Source: Renibacterium sp043789415 (GTDB lineage: Bacteria > Actinomycetota > Actinomycetes > Actinomycetales > Micrococcaceae). Taken from it: a stretch of 64,000 bases of DNA. Below, one piece after another: positions 1 to 10,219 of the stretch. The stretch covers positions 1 to 64,000 of the forward strand of contig NZ_JBDLLW010000002.1 in assembly GCF_043789415.1 (NCBI RefSeq), written 5' to 3'. How positions within the stretch are numbered: position 1 is the first letter of the stretch; every line of letters begins with the position of its first letter. A model generated the notes under the pieces. The model made no database searches. It had not been told where the DNA came from and worked only from the letters and a program-made list of their open reading frames with translations. A program made the translations under genes and the position numbers.

Positions 1-3000
1 TTTCCAGCGGCATACCCTGCTATCGCTCCAGCGACACCCGCGCCAACAGCAACAGCGATTCCACAAACAACAGAGGCCACACAGGCTGTCGCTAAGGTTC
101 CAACAGCAACCGTGACAACCACAGCTGTTGCGACATTAGCGATCGTTCCGGCGTTGTCATGGACCCAGTTACCAACGTTATTGGCTACTTGGCTGACACC
201 ACCCCACACATCGCCCCACCAATCCAATCCCGAAGGATCGGAGAAGTTAATCGGATCATAAGCGGAGTAACCGTACGGTGTGAAGCCAGAAGGACGGTCC
301 GTATGCAGGACGGGGTCTGGGCTGGTGAAAATGCCCAGTACCGGATCCAGCTCACGCGCACCCAGGTGAGTCAGAGCCGATCCGGTGTCAGCCAGGCCAC
401 CGATGTACCCATTGACCGCACCAAAACCGCCCTGACTGGCTGCGTTAGAACCAACACCCAGCACTCCACCCGGCGCGGCAGTGAACCCACCATTACCGGC
501 AGCCACCTGACTACTACCCCGAGCCAAGCCAAAGGGATCAGTGAACCTCGTCACCGTACTAATCGGACCAGTACCCACGGTGGGACTCACCAACGTCTGA
601 GCAGTATTCGTACTGTCACCAATAATGAACACCAGCTTAGACACCCCACCCACGAGAGTCCGCTGAGCCACCGTCTTACCAGCAAAACTATAAGACTTCG
701 TCGCCGTCAACACCCCACCGGTTGTCGCGTGAGCAGTAATACCCGCGACCATCGCCGTCGTCCCACTACCATCGACAATGCCGACCAGATTCCCGTCACC
801 GTCGTAAAAACGCGAACCATCCTGAGCACCAGCATCCGCAGCCCCAGGAGGCGTACCACCAGAACTATCCGGGTTCGGATTCAACGGCAAACCACTCGCA
901 CCACTCGTGCTCGCGAGCTTCCCATCCAGGGTGTAGTCCAGTTTCTGACCGACCCGGTCAGTCATCCGGCCCGCAGCGTCCCAACTAAACGACGCCGTCT
1001 GCTCCCCCGCAGCACTACTACCCTTCACACTCTGCACCTGATGAGGCCCACCACCATGACCAGCAGTACTACCCGCAGCCGGATAGTTATAATCCTCAGT
1101 CACCGCCAAAGCACCAGAAGCATCAAACAACTTCACCTGAGAACGATCACCGGAGAGGTTATACGAGTAGACCTGTGCATACGGGGCAACCCCGCCCAAA
1201 CCAGCAACACTCGAACTTCCCGTTGAGGGGGCGTTATCACACTGCTTCGATGTCGGCGTCCAGACAGCGCCAAGATGCCCTGCATAGTCATAGCTGTAGC
1301 ACTGGAAATCATTAGGGTTACCCGGACGTGCCGCGAAAGCATTCTCCCGAGCCGTGATCTTCCCCGACTCATCATAGCTATACGACGTCTTCCCCAAATC
1401 ACTGATCACACCTCGAACCGTGTTCTTCGACCATTGCGATTCCAAACGACCAGTGGTCGCATCCCAATTGAAGAACGTCTCAGTCGCCCCGGTAGTATCC
1501 GGGCCATTGGAAGCAGCTTTAGTATCCAGCTGCTGGAAATACTTCAGGAAGCCGTAATGATCGTATTCAGTGAAACCAGCAATCACGTTCAGTCCGGAAT
1601 CCCTCACCGATGTTGGCTGATCCCATTCGTCATAGCCAAAGCCCACCAGCTCCTCGGCCATGCCACCGATCGCCGGAGACTTCTGCTGCGCGAGTTTCCC
1701 AGTCGTGGTATAGGAGCTGAGAGTTTTGTAACTACCAGCGAAAGTTCCCAAGGCACCCGGCAACTCAGTAGTCACAGTTTTGGCTTGATATGCAGCATTG
1801 TAGTTCGAGTAACTCGTCTTGACCGCTTGGTCAAAACCAGCACCGTTGAATCGGGTCGTTGAAGTGGGTTGCCCCTTCTTTTCCCCGTCGTAGGTTTTAG
1901 CCAGCAGGGTTTTCACTTCCCCGTCTGACGCGGCGATCTTCACCGCCGTCACCCGATCCAGAGCATCGTAGTCATAACTGGTGGCAGTGCCGAGCGCGTT
2001 AGTGGTCGAAGCAGTCCTGCCCGCATTATCGAAGCTCGTTGTGCTTGTTCCCGTGTCCGGGTCCTTCGCTTTGACCTGACGCCCCAGCGGATCATATTCC
2101 CAAGACCACTGATTGCCTGCAGCGTCCTTCATTCCGGTCATCTGCTTGAACTGATCAAAGGTATAGCTAGTGGTATCCGGAGTGCCTGTGGGAGTTGTCC
2201 CATGATAAAGCAACTGCTTGATCACCGAGCCGTTAATATCTTTGACCGTACTTTGCGCGGACTGGCTGTTCCCAGGCCCGGTAACGGTCAGAGTGTCCAC
2301 ACCGGAATAGCTGGCCTGGGTTGACCACAAGATCTGATTGTCCCACTTTAGAGAAGTGATCTTGGCCGGCCTACCCGCCCCGTCATAGCTGTACTCAAGC
2401 GAAGACGGCACCGCAGCCGTAGGAACCTTCAACGTACCGTCAGGTTCAGAGGTGTAGTAGTACTTATTACGCACCAGTCGTTGCGATCCGAGCGAGTTGT
2501 ACATCGCATCCGTGGCAATCGTGCCACCACCGGGCGACTGATCCTGGGCCTGCCGCAACCTGCCCAAACCATCGTAAATCTTATAAGAGACAATCTTCAT
2601 CGAAGTGACCTTGGTCGTCTTGACCCACGACGGTGCGCTCTGGCTGATGCTATAGCTGGTGGCCACCGTTGGATCCGGGTTATTAGCGATGGGGCGCAGC
2701 GGATCCCACATCGCGGTAGGACGCCCTGACGCGTCATAGCGGTAAGTGGAAGCATTCTTATTGGGATCGGTTTCACTGAGTTTCTGGCCGCGCACCGGGT
2801 CCAGAACGGTGGTCTGAGTCCAGCCCAGCGTGTTGGTAGCAGTCACGCTGGTGGGAAGACCAGTTGCCGGCGAATAACTCGTCGTCTCCGTCCGAGTAGT
2901 TCCAGTGCTGTTATCTGTTGACGACGTCGGACGGCCCAACGCATCGTATCCTGCGGTATCGCCCAAATCCCAAGCCGTGGCTGCTTGACCACTCACACTC

Positions 3001-5588
3001 TTGGCCTGATCAGAGCGCTTTGCCTCACCCAAGCTAGGCGTGACGTAGCCGGCGCTGCCGGGAATCGCTGAGGTCGAGCCATCATAGAGGGTGCGAGCGG
3101 ACTTCAGCAGATTCCCAGCACCTGCTCCGTTGGAGCATTCCCCCGTGAAGGTTGAGGCAACCGCACTAAGACTGAGGATGTTCTTCGCGATATTGTCCGC
3201 GAAGCCTTCAACAGAACATGTCTCATCTCCGCTGACCGCGGTGTTCCCTGTCGAGGAAGCAGCAATCAGCCGTCCGTAAGAATCAAAAGTATTAGTCGTT
3301 TTAGACTCGAGCCAGCCGCTGCCGCCCTGGCCCGAAAGAGATTTAGTCAAGGTAGTACCAGTACCAACGTGACGCGCCTGTGCGCTATTCGTTGCTGCCG
3401 TGCCAGTCGCTGTAGGTGCTGAGGCCCATGGAAAACTGATGCTGCTCGATAACATGGTTGACGTTCCACCGATATAGTTCTGGGTCTCCACCCCCATTCC
3501 GGCTAACCAGGGCGAGTCATCGATGGCCGTGCCGTTAGAAACGGTGACTTTAACGTCCTTCAACCCGCCACCGGTATCAGCAGGGGTGCCATCAAGACCA
3601 CGCAAATACGTCGTCACAGTGTAGGGATTTTTCCCATCAAGCTCGTTGCCAGTGGTTACTTTGACCTGCCCGTACCCGGCGAAGACTGACCAGGTCAGTT
3701 GCGAACTCCCCGCGCCCGCAACATACTTCGGGCCAGCGTACTTATACGCAGGAGACCCTAAGTACTGATACTTCGTGACCAGCTGCGTCGAGCCGTCTCC
3801 GCCCGGACCAGGCCCCGTCGAAACACTAGCCACCGGGTAAATATGGAAGTAGTCCATTCGAGGTGGTTGGGCGATCGGCGTGGTCGGCGCCCACCACTGA
3901 GGGAAACACCGCTTGGTATTCGACTGCGGACTAGGCGGCAGATTCGATGCTGTGCATTCAGCCGCTGTATAGGTCACAGCGATCGACGCACCCGTCACGG
4001 TCTTAATAGCTGAGATCCGGTAGCGATCCAACGGTGCCAGACCATCGACCACCCACACCCGATTCTGCAGCGACTGACCCGAAAACACTGTCGCAGGATC
4101 AGAAATAGTCCCGACCGTTCCGGCTTTAGGGTCCACGCCTTGATGATCAACAGAACCCAGCCACAATGCTGGCTTCGTACCATCCCCCGGATCAGGAAAG
4201 GAATGCTTCAGATTCCAGGTATCAGCGCCAACATAAGCGCCTGCCACCAGGGTCTCTGCACGCACTTTGAGCAGCCGTTGATCGGAATAAAACGTCGGCG
4301 AATACGTCGTGCACGTACCCGTCGTAGCGCACGCAAAGCCAGCCGGAATATCACTGCCCTTAGCGCAATCGACCCCAGTGCAACGCCCCGTGTAATCAAA
4401 AGCCACATGCAAAGGAGCAGCGTCCAACAACTCACGCCCGGACCGCATCCCATAATCGACCTTGCTCAGCTGCGAAGACCTGACATAAGACTTCAACGCG
4501 CCGCTACCGGCCTGCGACTTATAGTTATTCGTCGTCTGTGCGTAATAGAACGCTTCACTATTCCCGTGCAGATCAACGACATAGTCCAGATTCCAGGCAT
4601 AAGCTTGATTGCACAGAGACGTTGCGAAACTCGCGTTCCAACAAGGCTGAGTATTCTTCGCAGCCCCCACCGGCACAGTATCCGCCGAATTCGTCGTCGG
4701 CTTACCGCTGGCCCAGCCCGGCAACTTATTCAGCCCAAAGTAATACTGGGTCCCCGAGGTGTCAGTCAGACGCCAATAACCGCCGTCATACGTCCCGTTT
4801 GTCCCCGCCGCGGTCAGATACTCAACCTTGGTATTGTCATCATTTTGCAGCTTATAAACCCCCGTACCAGCGTCCTTGATCACCTGCCCAGAACGACCGC
4901 CGAAAGAGATCGAGAAAGACTGCCCTGCAGGTGACCCGCAGAGATCATAAGAGCCAGTGACACCCTGATCCATACACGGAGCAAAAGACTGCCTGATCGT
5001 CCCAGCCCCACCAAGCCCCCAACCATCACCCAGCACAGAAGCCTGATTATTCGTCGCCGAAGTCAGACCGTCGACCCGGGAGGAATCATAGGAAAACCCC
5101 AAAGACGGGCTGGGGCCAGCAGGTGCCTGCCGCGTCTTCAACGGATACTCCCAAGTAAATCCTCCAGTCTGCCCAGTCTCACCCCACGAACCAGAAGATA
5201 CCCCAGGCACTGACGAGAAATCACCAGCGCCCTTATCGTTCGCAGGCGCAGGACCCGCCAAAGGACGAAGCCCGCCCATGAAACCGGCCACCCCAACACT
5301 CGACGAATCTACCGGACGAGTCACCACAGCAGCATCAGTACCAGTGATGCTAGCCCCGGTACTGGTCTCATAACTCACGGTCTGTAGGTGCTGGAACTGA
5401 TAACCCCAATCTTTCACGGAGACCGGAGATGTCTCAGGTACAGAATCGGCGCTCCATGGCATATCCGCCATCGGCGGAGAGAACAGGCCAGCTGTACTCG
5501 CTATCAGCGCTCCAGCCGTCAGGCCTCCGATGATCCATCGATGCGCCGTAGAAAGATTCTTAGCAAAGCTAAAAGCCAAATTTCTCAT
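1..5588 (-). CDS. Giant secreted RHS/YD-repeat protein, C-terminus off left edge
   Basis: This frame is open from the ATG at 5588 to the window edge, giving about 1862 codons without a stop. An AGGAG ribosome site sits at 5596-5600. The N-terminus has a basic stretch and a hydrophobic segment (residues about 18-36), a likely signal peptide or anchor. The middle (about residues 890-1720) is full of YD/RHS repeat motifs such as YRYDASGRPTAMWDP and WEYDPLGRQVKAKD. Near residues 1740-1790 lies the RHS core-ending motif (LGARELDPVLG, then YGYSAYDPINFSDPSGL). A glycine/alanine-rich hydrophobic stretch follows and runs off the edge. In RHS families the core forms a shell and the variable tip after this motif is often a toxin; that part is not visible here. 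The start overlaps the stop of the upstream gene (ATGA), so the two are probably translationally coupled. Function as a polymorphic toxin or adhesin is inference. Confidence 0.9.
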   Translation of the reverse strand, partial: MRNLAFSFAKNLSTAHRWIIGGLTAGALIASTAGLFSPPMADMPWSADSVPETSPVSVKDWGYQFQHLQTVSYETSTGASITGTDAAVVTRPVDSSSVGVAGFMGGLRPLAGPAPANDKGAGDFSSVPGVSSGSWGETGQTGGFTWEYPLKTRQAPAGPSPSLGFSYDSSRVDGLTSATNNQASVLGDGWGLGGAGTIRQSFAPCMDQGVTGSYDLCGSPAGQSFSISFGGRSGQVIKDAGTGVYKLQNDDNTKVEYLTAAGTNGTYDGGYWRLTDTSGTQYYFGLNKLPGWASGKPTTNSADTVPVGAAKNTQPCWNASFATSLCNQAYAWNLDYVVDLHGNSEAFYYAQTTNNYKSQAGSGALKSYVRSSQLSKVDYGMRSGRELLDAAPLHVAFDYTGRCTGVDCAKGSDIPAGFACATTGTCTTYSPTFYSDQRLLKVRAETLVAGAYVGADTWNLKHSFPDPGDGTKPALWLGSVDHQGVDPKAGTVGTISDPATVFSGQSLQNRVWVVDGLAPLDRYRISAIKTVTGASIAVTYTAAECTASNLPPSPQSNTKRCFPQWWAPTTPIAQPPRMDYFHIYPVASVSTGPGPGGDGSTQLVTKYQYLGSPAYKYAGPKYVAGAGSSQLTWSVFAGYGQVKVTTGNELDGKNPYTVTTYLRGLDGTPADTGGGLKDVKVTVSNGTAIDDSPWLAGMGVETQNYIGGTSTMLSSSISFPWASAPTATGTAATNSAQARHVGTGTTLTKSLSGQGGSGWLESKTTNTFDSYGRLIAASSTGNTAVSGDETCSVEGFADNIAKNILSLSAVASTFTGECSNGAGAGNLLKSARTLYDGSTSAIPGSAGYVTPSLGEAKRSDQAKSVSGQAATAWDLGDTAGYDALGRPTSSTDNSTGTTRTETTSYSPATGLPTSVTATNTLGWTQTTVLDPVRGQKLSETDPNKNASTYRYDASGRPTAMWDPLRPIANNPDPTVATSYSISQSAPSWVKTTKVTSMKIVSYKIYDGLGRLRQAQDQSPGGGTIATDAMYNSLGSQRLVRNKYYYTSEPDGTLKVPTAAVPSSLEYSYDGAGRPAKITSLKWDNQILWSTQASYSGVDTLTVTGPGNSQSAQSTVKDINGSVIKQLLYHGTTPTGTPDTTSYTFDQFKQMTGMKDAAGNQWSWEYDPLGRQVKAKDPDTGTSTTSFDNAGRTASTTNALGTATSYDYDALDRVTAVKIAASDGEVKTLLAKTYDGEKKGQPTSTTRFNGAGFDQAVKTSYSNYNAAYQAKTVTTELPGALGTFAGSYKTLSSYTTTGKLAQQKSPAIGGMAEELVGFGYDEWDQPTSVRDSGLNVIAGFTEYDHYGFLKYFQQLDTKAASNGPDTTGATETFFNWDATTGRLESQWSKNTVRGVISDLGKTSYSYDESGKITARENAFAARPGNPNDFQCYSYDYAGHLGAVWTPTSKQCDNAPSTGSSSVAGLGGVAPYAQVYSYNLSGDRSQVKLFDASGALAVTEDYNYPAAGSTAGHGGGPHQVQSVKGSSAAGEQTASFSWDAAGRMTDRVGQKLDYTLDGKLASTSGASGLPLNPNPDSSGGTPPGAADAGAQDGSRFYDGDGNLVGIVDGSGTTAMVAGITAHATTGGVLTATKSYSFAGKTVAQRTLVGGVSKLVFIIGDSTNTAQTLVSPTVGTGPISTVTRFTDPFGLARGSSQVAAGNGGFTAAPGGVLGVGSNAASQGGFGAVNGYIGGLADTGSALTHLGARELDPVLGIFTSPDPVLHTDRPSGFTPYGYSAYDPINFSDPSGLDWWGDVWGGVSQVANNVGNWVHDNAGTIANVATAVVVTVAVGTLATACVASVVCGIAVAVGAGVAGAIAGYAAG

Positions 5589-8416
5589 TTGAGAACTCCT
5601 GTTTGACCATTGAACAAACTCTGGGCATTACCGAACTGAGCAGGGGTGAGAACACCTTGCGTGATAACGGGGTGATACAACTGACCAACGAACTGGTTGA
5701 GACCATCCGCTCCTCCGGCGCCCAAGATCGCCGGTTGCGTCGGATCAGAAGCCAAATGATTCGGCGATGTCGTGGCGATCGTCCAAGTACTGGTCAGACC
5801 GTCAGTAGTCATCGTCATTCTCAACTGCCGATTCGCGGTGTCATAAACTGCGGAAACGAAGTACCAGCGGTTTGCCAGCAAACTATTCGGATTCTGTACC
5901 GATTCCAACCCGGCACCGCGAGCCCCCGTAAAAGTATCTAGCTGGATCATTCCCCCGGTCGAAAGGCGTAAACCCGCTCCAGGAGAATCAGTGGTGGCCT
6001 GCTGCGTCATCAAAGAACGAAGAGCAGAGGAATTTGCTTGTGCAGCGCAGAACCAGCCTGAGATGCTGAAGCTCTTCGACGTATCAACCGCCGCACTCAC
6101 TGTGTCTGCATAATCTCCCGGTGAAGAGAATTGGAAAACCTTGTCCTTTTCCAGAACATCGCTATCCGCAGGCAGGCCTCCCTGGCAGCTCGACGCGACA
6201 GGATGCCCCAACTGTGTCTCAACCTCTACTAAACTCGCACCACCGTGGAGAGCGACTGGCAACACCGTCGAAGGCATCGGCGCAACTACACCTACGGTAA
6301 AGGTATAAGTAGAAGCAGCACCCTTGATCGTTTGACCCACATTTCCTGCCTGATCGAAAGTCCACGCAGTGATCGTCGTCTCTGTACTCACCGGAGCCAC
6401 CGTGATCGTCGCTGGAGCGGTTCCAGGACAGACCACCACATACTCTTTTGTTCGTAAACCGCAAGTAAATGACGTCGGGAAAGCCGAGTTCGGCGGACCC
6501 GAGGTCACGGAATAGACGTAACCATCCGCCGGATACTTACCAGGGTTAGAAATCTTGAAATCATACTTCGATTCCCCCACAATCCCCCCAGGATTATTAT
6601 GGTTAGCATCAAAACCCGCAGTAATGGGAGTAACTAACGGCGGGTTCGGGGCCGTGGTATCGACCGTGAAATCAAAAATCATCACCGCTGACGTTAAACC
6701 TTGCTGATCCTTGGACTGTGCCTGTATCTGATACTTCCCATCAGCAAGAATCGGTGACGGCTGTGAAACCTTTCCACCACTTCCCGGCACCTGCACACCC
6801 GACGGCGAACTGTACACCACTGCATGAGCACTAGTAAAAACACTGAGCCATACTTTGATCGTTCCGCCAGTATCTCCATCCGGATCGCTAGCATCTACAT
6901 AAAAAATAGGGTTACGGAAACGAGTCACATACGGTGAGGCGCCCGACTTACCTGTCCACGAACCACCCGTGATTCCGCTCATTTTTGGAATATTCGGAGC
7001 CCGATCCTTCGTCACAATCAGCTGTGCCGTCGTAGCGAATTTCTTCCACCCATACGAATCCCCCTCATTCGCAGCCCGCAACCCAACCGTCCATTGCGGC
7101 GAAGTCTTCAAACCAGCCTTCACCGCAGCCATATCAAAACCCACCGGCTGCGACCCCGGGCACCCCGGCGACCAGCCATGCGCAACATTCGCCGTAGCAA
7201 CCTTTTGAAGCCAACTGGGCTGAGAGTTCCAATTCGTGCCCGACCCGACACCACCTGTCATCCACGCATCAACAGGCCGCGCGTTACACGAATACGAATA
7301 AGTCAAGGAGGTGTTCATCACGGCAGACAGGATCGTTGAACCAACGATAGATGATGTGTTGAATTGATAAAAAGCCCGCGTCACGTGATTCTTACGATCG
7401 CCTTTAGGCTCCGCAGCCGATAAATACCCCACATGCATTGTGCCATCAATCGTCAAAGCACCATTCCAATAACTCGACGTCGGATACCCCGAATCCACAT
7501 AGATGAACCCGTTCCGCTCAACCGTCCAGTCAGGATCCACATACAACGGATACGTGAGTTCCTCAGTACTAAGAATTGACGCCATATCAAAGTGCTGCAC
7601 CTGCTGACCATTTTCCGTCGAGACGCTCAGGCTGAACGGACGAGGCAAAGCTTTCTCCCCAGCATCTAAAACTGACGCAGAAGGATCCTTCGAATCCCAC
7701 CACAAACCCTGTGAACTCGACAATTCCACTTGACCGCTGTCAGTACCGGTAGCTTTCAAACCGCCCTGTCCATCGCTAGCAATAGCCGCATTATGCGAAT
7801 CCAAATAAACCCGCATATCAACCACCCGCGGATCCTTAGCAGCCTCAGGCGTATAAATCTTCAAAACCTGAGACACCCCGGTTTTACCCGCAACCTGCAC
7901 CAAATCAACACCAGGCAACACCTGCCCATAGGTAGCAATATTTCCCGACACTGTAGGAACCGGCAGCGCACCAAAGGGCCATGATTGCTCAATAGTGTGG
8001 CCTTCTTTATCGCTCACCAACGACATATGATCAGTGCCACCATTACCCAACGTAATCTCCGCTGGCACCGCCCTAGGCGCTAAGACCTCTTCACCATTGA
8101 CCGTCTTCATGATCAAATCAGCAGAAATATCAGTCCAACCATCCTGCGTCCCGGTTTTCATTCGCACTGGCTCGTTATCGAAGGTAGTCGTCAACGTCCC
8201 ATCAGGATGCGCCACAGTCAGTTCCGTCGCCGTCGTCGACTCACCGGCAACCACATCCGCACCCGTAGTCCTAGCCTGCGCCGAAGCCGCAGCCTCGCTC
8301 AGCGGAGCAGCTGGGCCAGGCGGGTTCTCAGCTAAAGCTGGGGTCACCGTCAAAGCTGATAGAAAAAGCGCACCGGCAACCACCGGAACAACAACAGAAG
8401 CACGAAGAAGACGCAC
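5585..8416 (-). CDS. Secreted DNRLRE/LamG-like protein paired with the RHS gene
   Basis: The product has 943 residues and starts at a GTG preceded by GGGGGA. A signal peptide ends near ALA-EN (residues 28-30). After a degenerate N-terminal region, the part near residues 290-480 looks like a DNRLRE-type beta domain: it begins near YPLYVDPDW, includes AFYQFNTSSIVGSTI and ends near WKKFATTAQLIVTK. Ig-like segments follow, and the last 200 or so residues resemble a concanavalin/LamG fold (FSISGWFC, NRWYFVSAVYD). Such proteins commonly sit directly upstream of RHS genes in actinobacteria. Its stop overlaps the RHS start, so the two are likely made in fixed ratio and may act together at the cell surface. 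The exact role is unknown; domain names are from pattern recognition, not a profile search. Confidence 0.88.
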   Translation of the reverse strand: MRLLRASVVVPVVAGALFLSALTVTPALAENPPGPAAPLSEAAASAQARTTGADVVAGESTTATELTVAHPDGTLTTTFDNEPVRMKTGTQDGWTDISADLIMKTVNGEEVLAPRAVPAEITLGNGGTDHMSLVSDKEGHTIEQSWPFGALPVPTVSGNIATYGQVLPGVDLVQVAGKTGVSQVLKIYTPEAAKDPRVVDMRVYLDSHNAAIASDGQGGLKATGTDSGQVELSSSQGLWWDSKDPSASVLDAGEKALPRPFSLSVSTENGQQVQHFDMASILSTEELTYPLYVDPDWTVERNGFIYVDSGYPTSSYWNGALTIDGTMHVGYLSAAEPKGDRKNHVTRAFYQFNTSSIVGSTILSAVMNTSLTYSYSCNARPVDAWMTGGVGSGTNWNSQPSWLQKVATANVAHGWSPGCPGSQPVGFDMAAVKAGLKTSPQWTVGLRAANEGDSYGWKKFATTAQLIVTKDRAPNIPKMSGITGGSWTGKSGASPYVTRFRNPIFYVDASDPDGDTGGTIKVWLSVFTSAHAVVYSSPSGVQVPGSGGKVSQPSPILADGKYQIQAQSKDQQGLTSAVMIFDFTVDTTAPNPPLVTPITAGFDANHNNPGGIVGESKYDFKISNPGKYPADGYVYSVTSGPPNSAFPTSFTCGLRTKEYVVVCPGTAPATITVAPVSTETTITAWTFDQAGNVGQTIKGAASTYTFTVGVVAPMPSTVLPVALHGGASLVEVETQLGHPVASSCQGGLPADSDVLEKDKVFQFSSPGDYADTVSAAVDTSKSFSISGWFCAAQANSSALRSLMTQQATTDSPGAGLRLSTGGMIQLDTFTGARGAGLESVQNPNSLLANRWYFVSAVYDTANRQLRMTMTTDGLTSTWTIATTSPNHLASDPTQPAILGAGGADGLNQFVGQLYHPVITQGVLTPAQFGNAQSLFNGQTGVLK

Positions 8417-8743
8417 AAATCCCCCAGGGAAAGAAAACTAGCTTGAGACGGGTGCTCGAAAGACTCTAGAACCCAGCAAAACAGAACGTACAACCCAGTC
8501 CCGACATAACGAACCACTAGCTATGAATCCGCACAGGAAACCGAACGAATTAATCATGGCACCAAACTCACCAAGGAAAGAACCGGATCATTGGAAGTTT
8601 TATTGGAAGCAGCTGGAAGTTTTCGATCCTCTGAAGGTTCTTGTCTTTAACAGCTTCAGCTGTGCGGTAACTTATTTTTAGCTTTGCACCCACTGTCCAC
8701 AGCGAGAACTGGCAGTCCAACACTTGTATGAGGAGGTTGACCT
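8417..8743. other. Intergenic region between divergent surface-protein genes
   Basis: This non-coding stretch of about 330 bases separates the divergent DNRLRE-like and Ig-repeat genes and must hold both promoters. TGGAAG occurs at 8592, 8604 and 8614, twice within a longer TGGAAGTTTT direct repeat, about one helical turn apart, which could be a regulator site. A strong AGGAGG at 8731-8736 serves the TTG start at 8744. No clear -35/-10 pair was found. Confidence 0.5.
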
Positions 8744-10198
8744 TTGAAGACGAATCGTCGATCCAGGTCCCTGATGAGAACCATTCCGGCAGCGCTACTC
8801 GCTGTTCCGCTGTTAATCAGCAGCCTAGCGATACCGGCACAAGCAATCACACCGATATCCGCCAACACGACGGCAACCAATGCAATAGCTGCCACCCCCA
8901 AAGCAGCTCCTAGCTTTGAGTTGGAAACAGATATTGTCACCAGCAGCTGGTTGGAGAACAACGGTGTCTTGGTCTCCGGCCTTAATTTTCCCGCAAACAA
9001 AAATGGCACACTGACCTTCGAAGGCGGTACAGCTATTTCAGTGAGCACTGACAGCGATGGCAGATTCAACCAAGGTGTAGCCGAGCCGGGTGTCGCACCC
9101 GGCACTTACCAGTTGACCGCCGTGATCGATGGCGTGCAAGCCAGCACCTCCATCAGAGTGACAGCGGAAGCATCTTTTACTGTTACTCCGGATACCTTGA
9201 GCGTCCCTGAACTCGCCTCTACAGGTGTACTCGTGGAGGGATCGAATTTCCCGCCCAACAACTTCATCTCGGCTGATATTGACGGAGTCGGAGCTAGCGG
9301 GCTCTTTTCCGATGACGAAGGAAAAATTTCCGGCTACATCACCTCATCACAAGTACCAGCTGGTGTACACCAACTCGTCTTGAGCACGCCGGTTCATAGG
9401 ATCTCCCTCGCTCAAACTCTCACTATAACTCCAGGGTCACTTCCTGCAGCACCTAAGGTCACGCTGAGTTCCCCATCAATTTCTGCTTCGGAACTATACT
9501 TCACTGGGACTCGCATTACTGGCACTGGCTTCCCGGCAAACCGGCCGGTGAATATCATTCTTGACCATGTCGGAGACGATCTGGGAACCGCTCAATCGGA
9601 TGCTCAGGGAAGGATTTCTTATCTTTTCAAGTATGAGGCTCGCCCTGCAACGACCCCTCTCCCGCTGAATCTCATCTTCGCCAGCGGGGACCTGTCTACA
9701 TCAGCCACGCTAACCGTGACTCCCAGCTTTGGCGCAACCCTGTCTCCGAAAACCATGTCCGCCGATGCCTTGGCACAACAGGGAACCACAGTCACCGGGA
9801 CCTATTTCCCGGTCGGGGCGAAGATCACCGTGACTTTCGACGGAAAAGACCCACAGGTCTATACCGTTGATGCTCACCGAAACCTGAGTTTCTTGCTGAA
9901 ACGCGCAGGTGTTACTCCTGGTACTCACCAAATCGGTCTCACCTGGCTCAAATGGGTACCGTCAAGCGGTGCTGTTGCAGCACCACCCGGAGCTCTCGGA
10001 AATGATCATCTGGATCTTGCACTCACGGTCACAGCAAACGCCACAAGCACTCCGAATGCCCTCATCCCAGCCAGCAACACCGAGGAACTTGCTAACTCGG
10101 GGAGCAACGCGGCCCCAGCCGGGATCGGTCTACTGCTCATCGCCGCCGGAGCAGCAGCGGTACTGTTCTCCCGACGTCGCAAAGCGCCGCAGGCCTAG
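8744..10198 (+). CDS. Cell-wall anchored surface protein with four Ig-like repeats
   Basis: This 484-residue secreted protein starts at TTG, chosen because AGGAGG lies seven bases upstream. The signal peptide ends near AQA-IT (about residue 34). Four related repeats of about 90-100 residues each contain a turn like TGVLVEGSNFPPN or TGTRITGTGFPAN followed by beta-rich sequence. The C-terminus has the architecture of a sortase substrate: LANSG at residues 449-453, a hydrophobic segment, then a basic tail SRRRK. The motif is closest to LAxTG, recognised by class E sortases, but has Ser in place of Thr. An exact LASTG occurs inside the second repeat (about residue 157) with no membrane segment after it. 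The protein is likely displayed on the wall; its ligand is unknown. Confidence 0.88.
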   Translation: MKTNRRSRSLMRTIPAALLAVPLLISSLAIPAQAITPISANTTATNAIAATPKAAPSFELETDIVTSSWLENNGVLVSGLNFPANKNGTLTFEGGTAISVSTDSDGRFNQGVAEPGVAPGTYQLTAVIDGVQASTSIRVTAEASFTVTPDTLSVPELASTGVLVEGSNFPPNNFISADIDGVGASGLFSDDEGKISGYITSSQVPAGVHQLVLSTPVHRISLAQTLTITPGSLPAAPKVTLSSPSISASELYFTGTRITGTGFPANRPVNIILDHVGDDLGTAQSDAQGRISYLFKYEARPATTPLPLNLIFASGDLSTSATLTVTPSFGATLSPKTMSADALAQQGTTVTGTYFPVGAKITVTFDGKDPQVYTVDAHRNLSFLLKRAGVTPGTHQIGLTWLKWVPSSGAVAAPPGALGNDHLDLALTVTANATSTPNALIPASNTEELANSGSNAAPAGIGLLLIAAGAAAVLFSRRRKAPQA

Positions 10199-10219
10199 TC
10201 AACCCCAACGCTAAACCTT

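Noticed and set aside
159..1226. A 355-codon plus-strand frame in the RHS region
   Set aside because: It is antisense to the RHS gene, its product is Arg/Thr-rich low-complexity sequence, and the minus-strand frame shows clear RHS motifs.
4140..4934. A 264-codon plus-strand frame
   Set aside because: Antisense to the RHS gene with arginine-rich, family-less sequence; a shadow frame.
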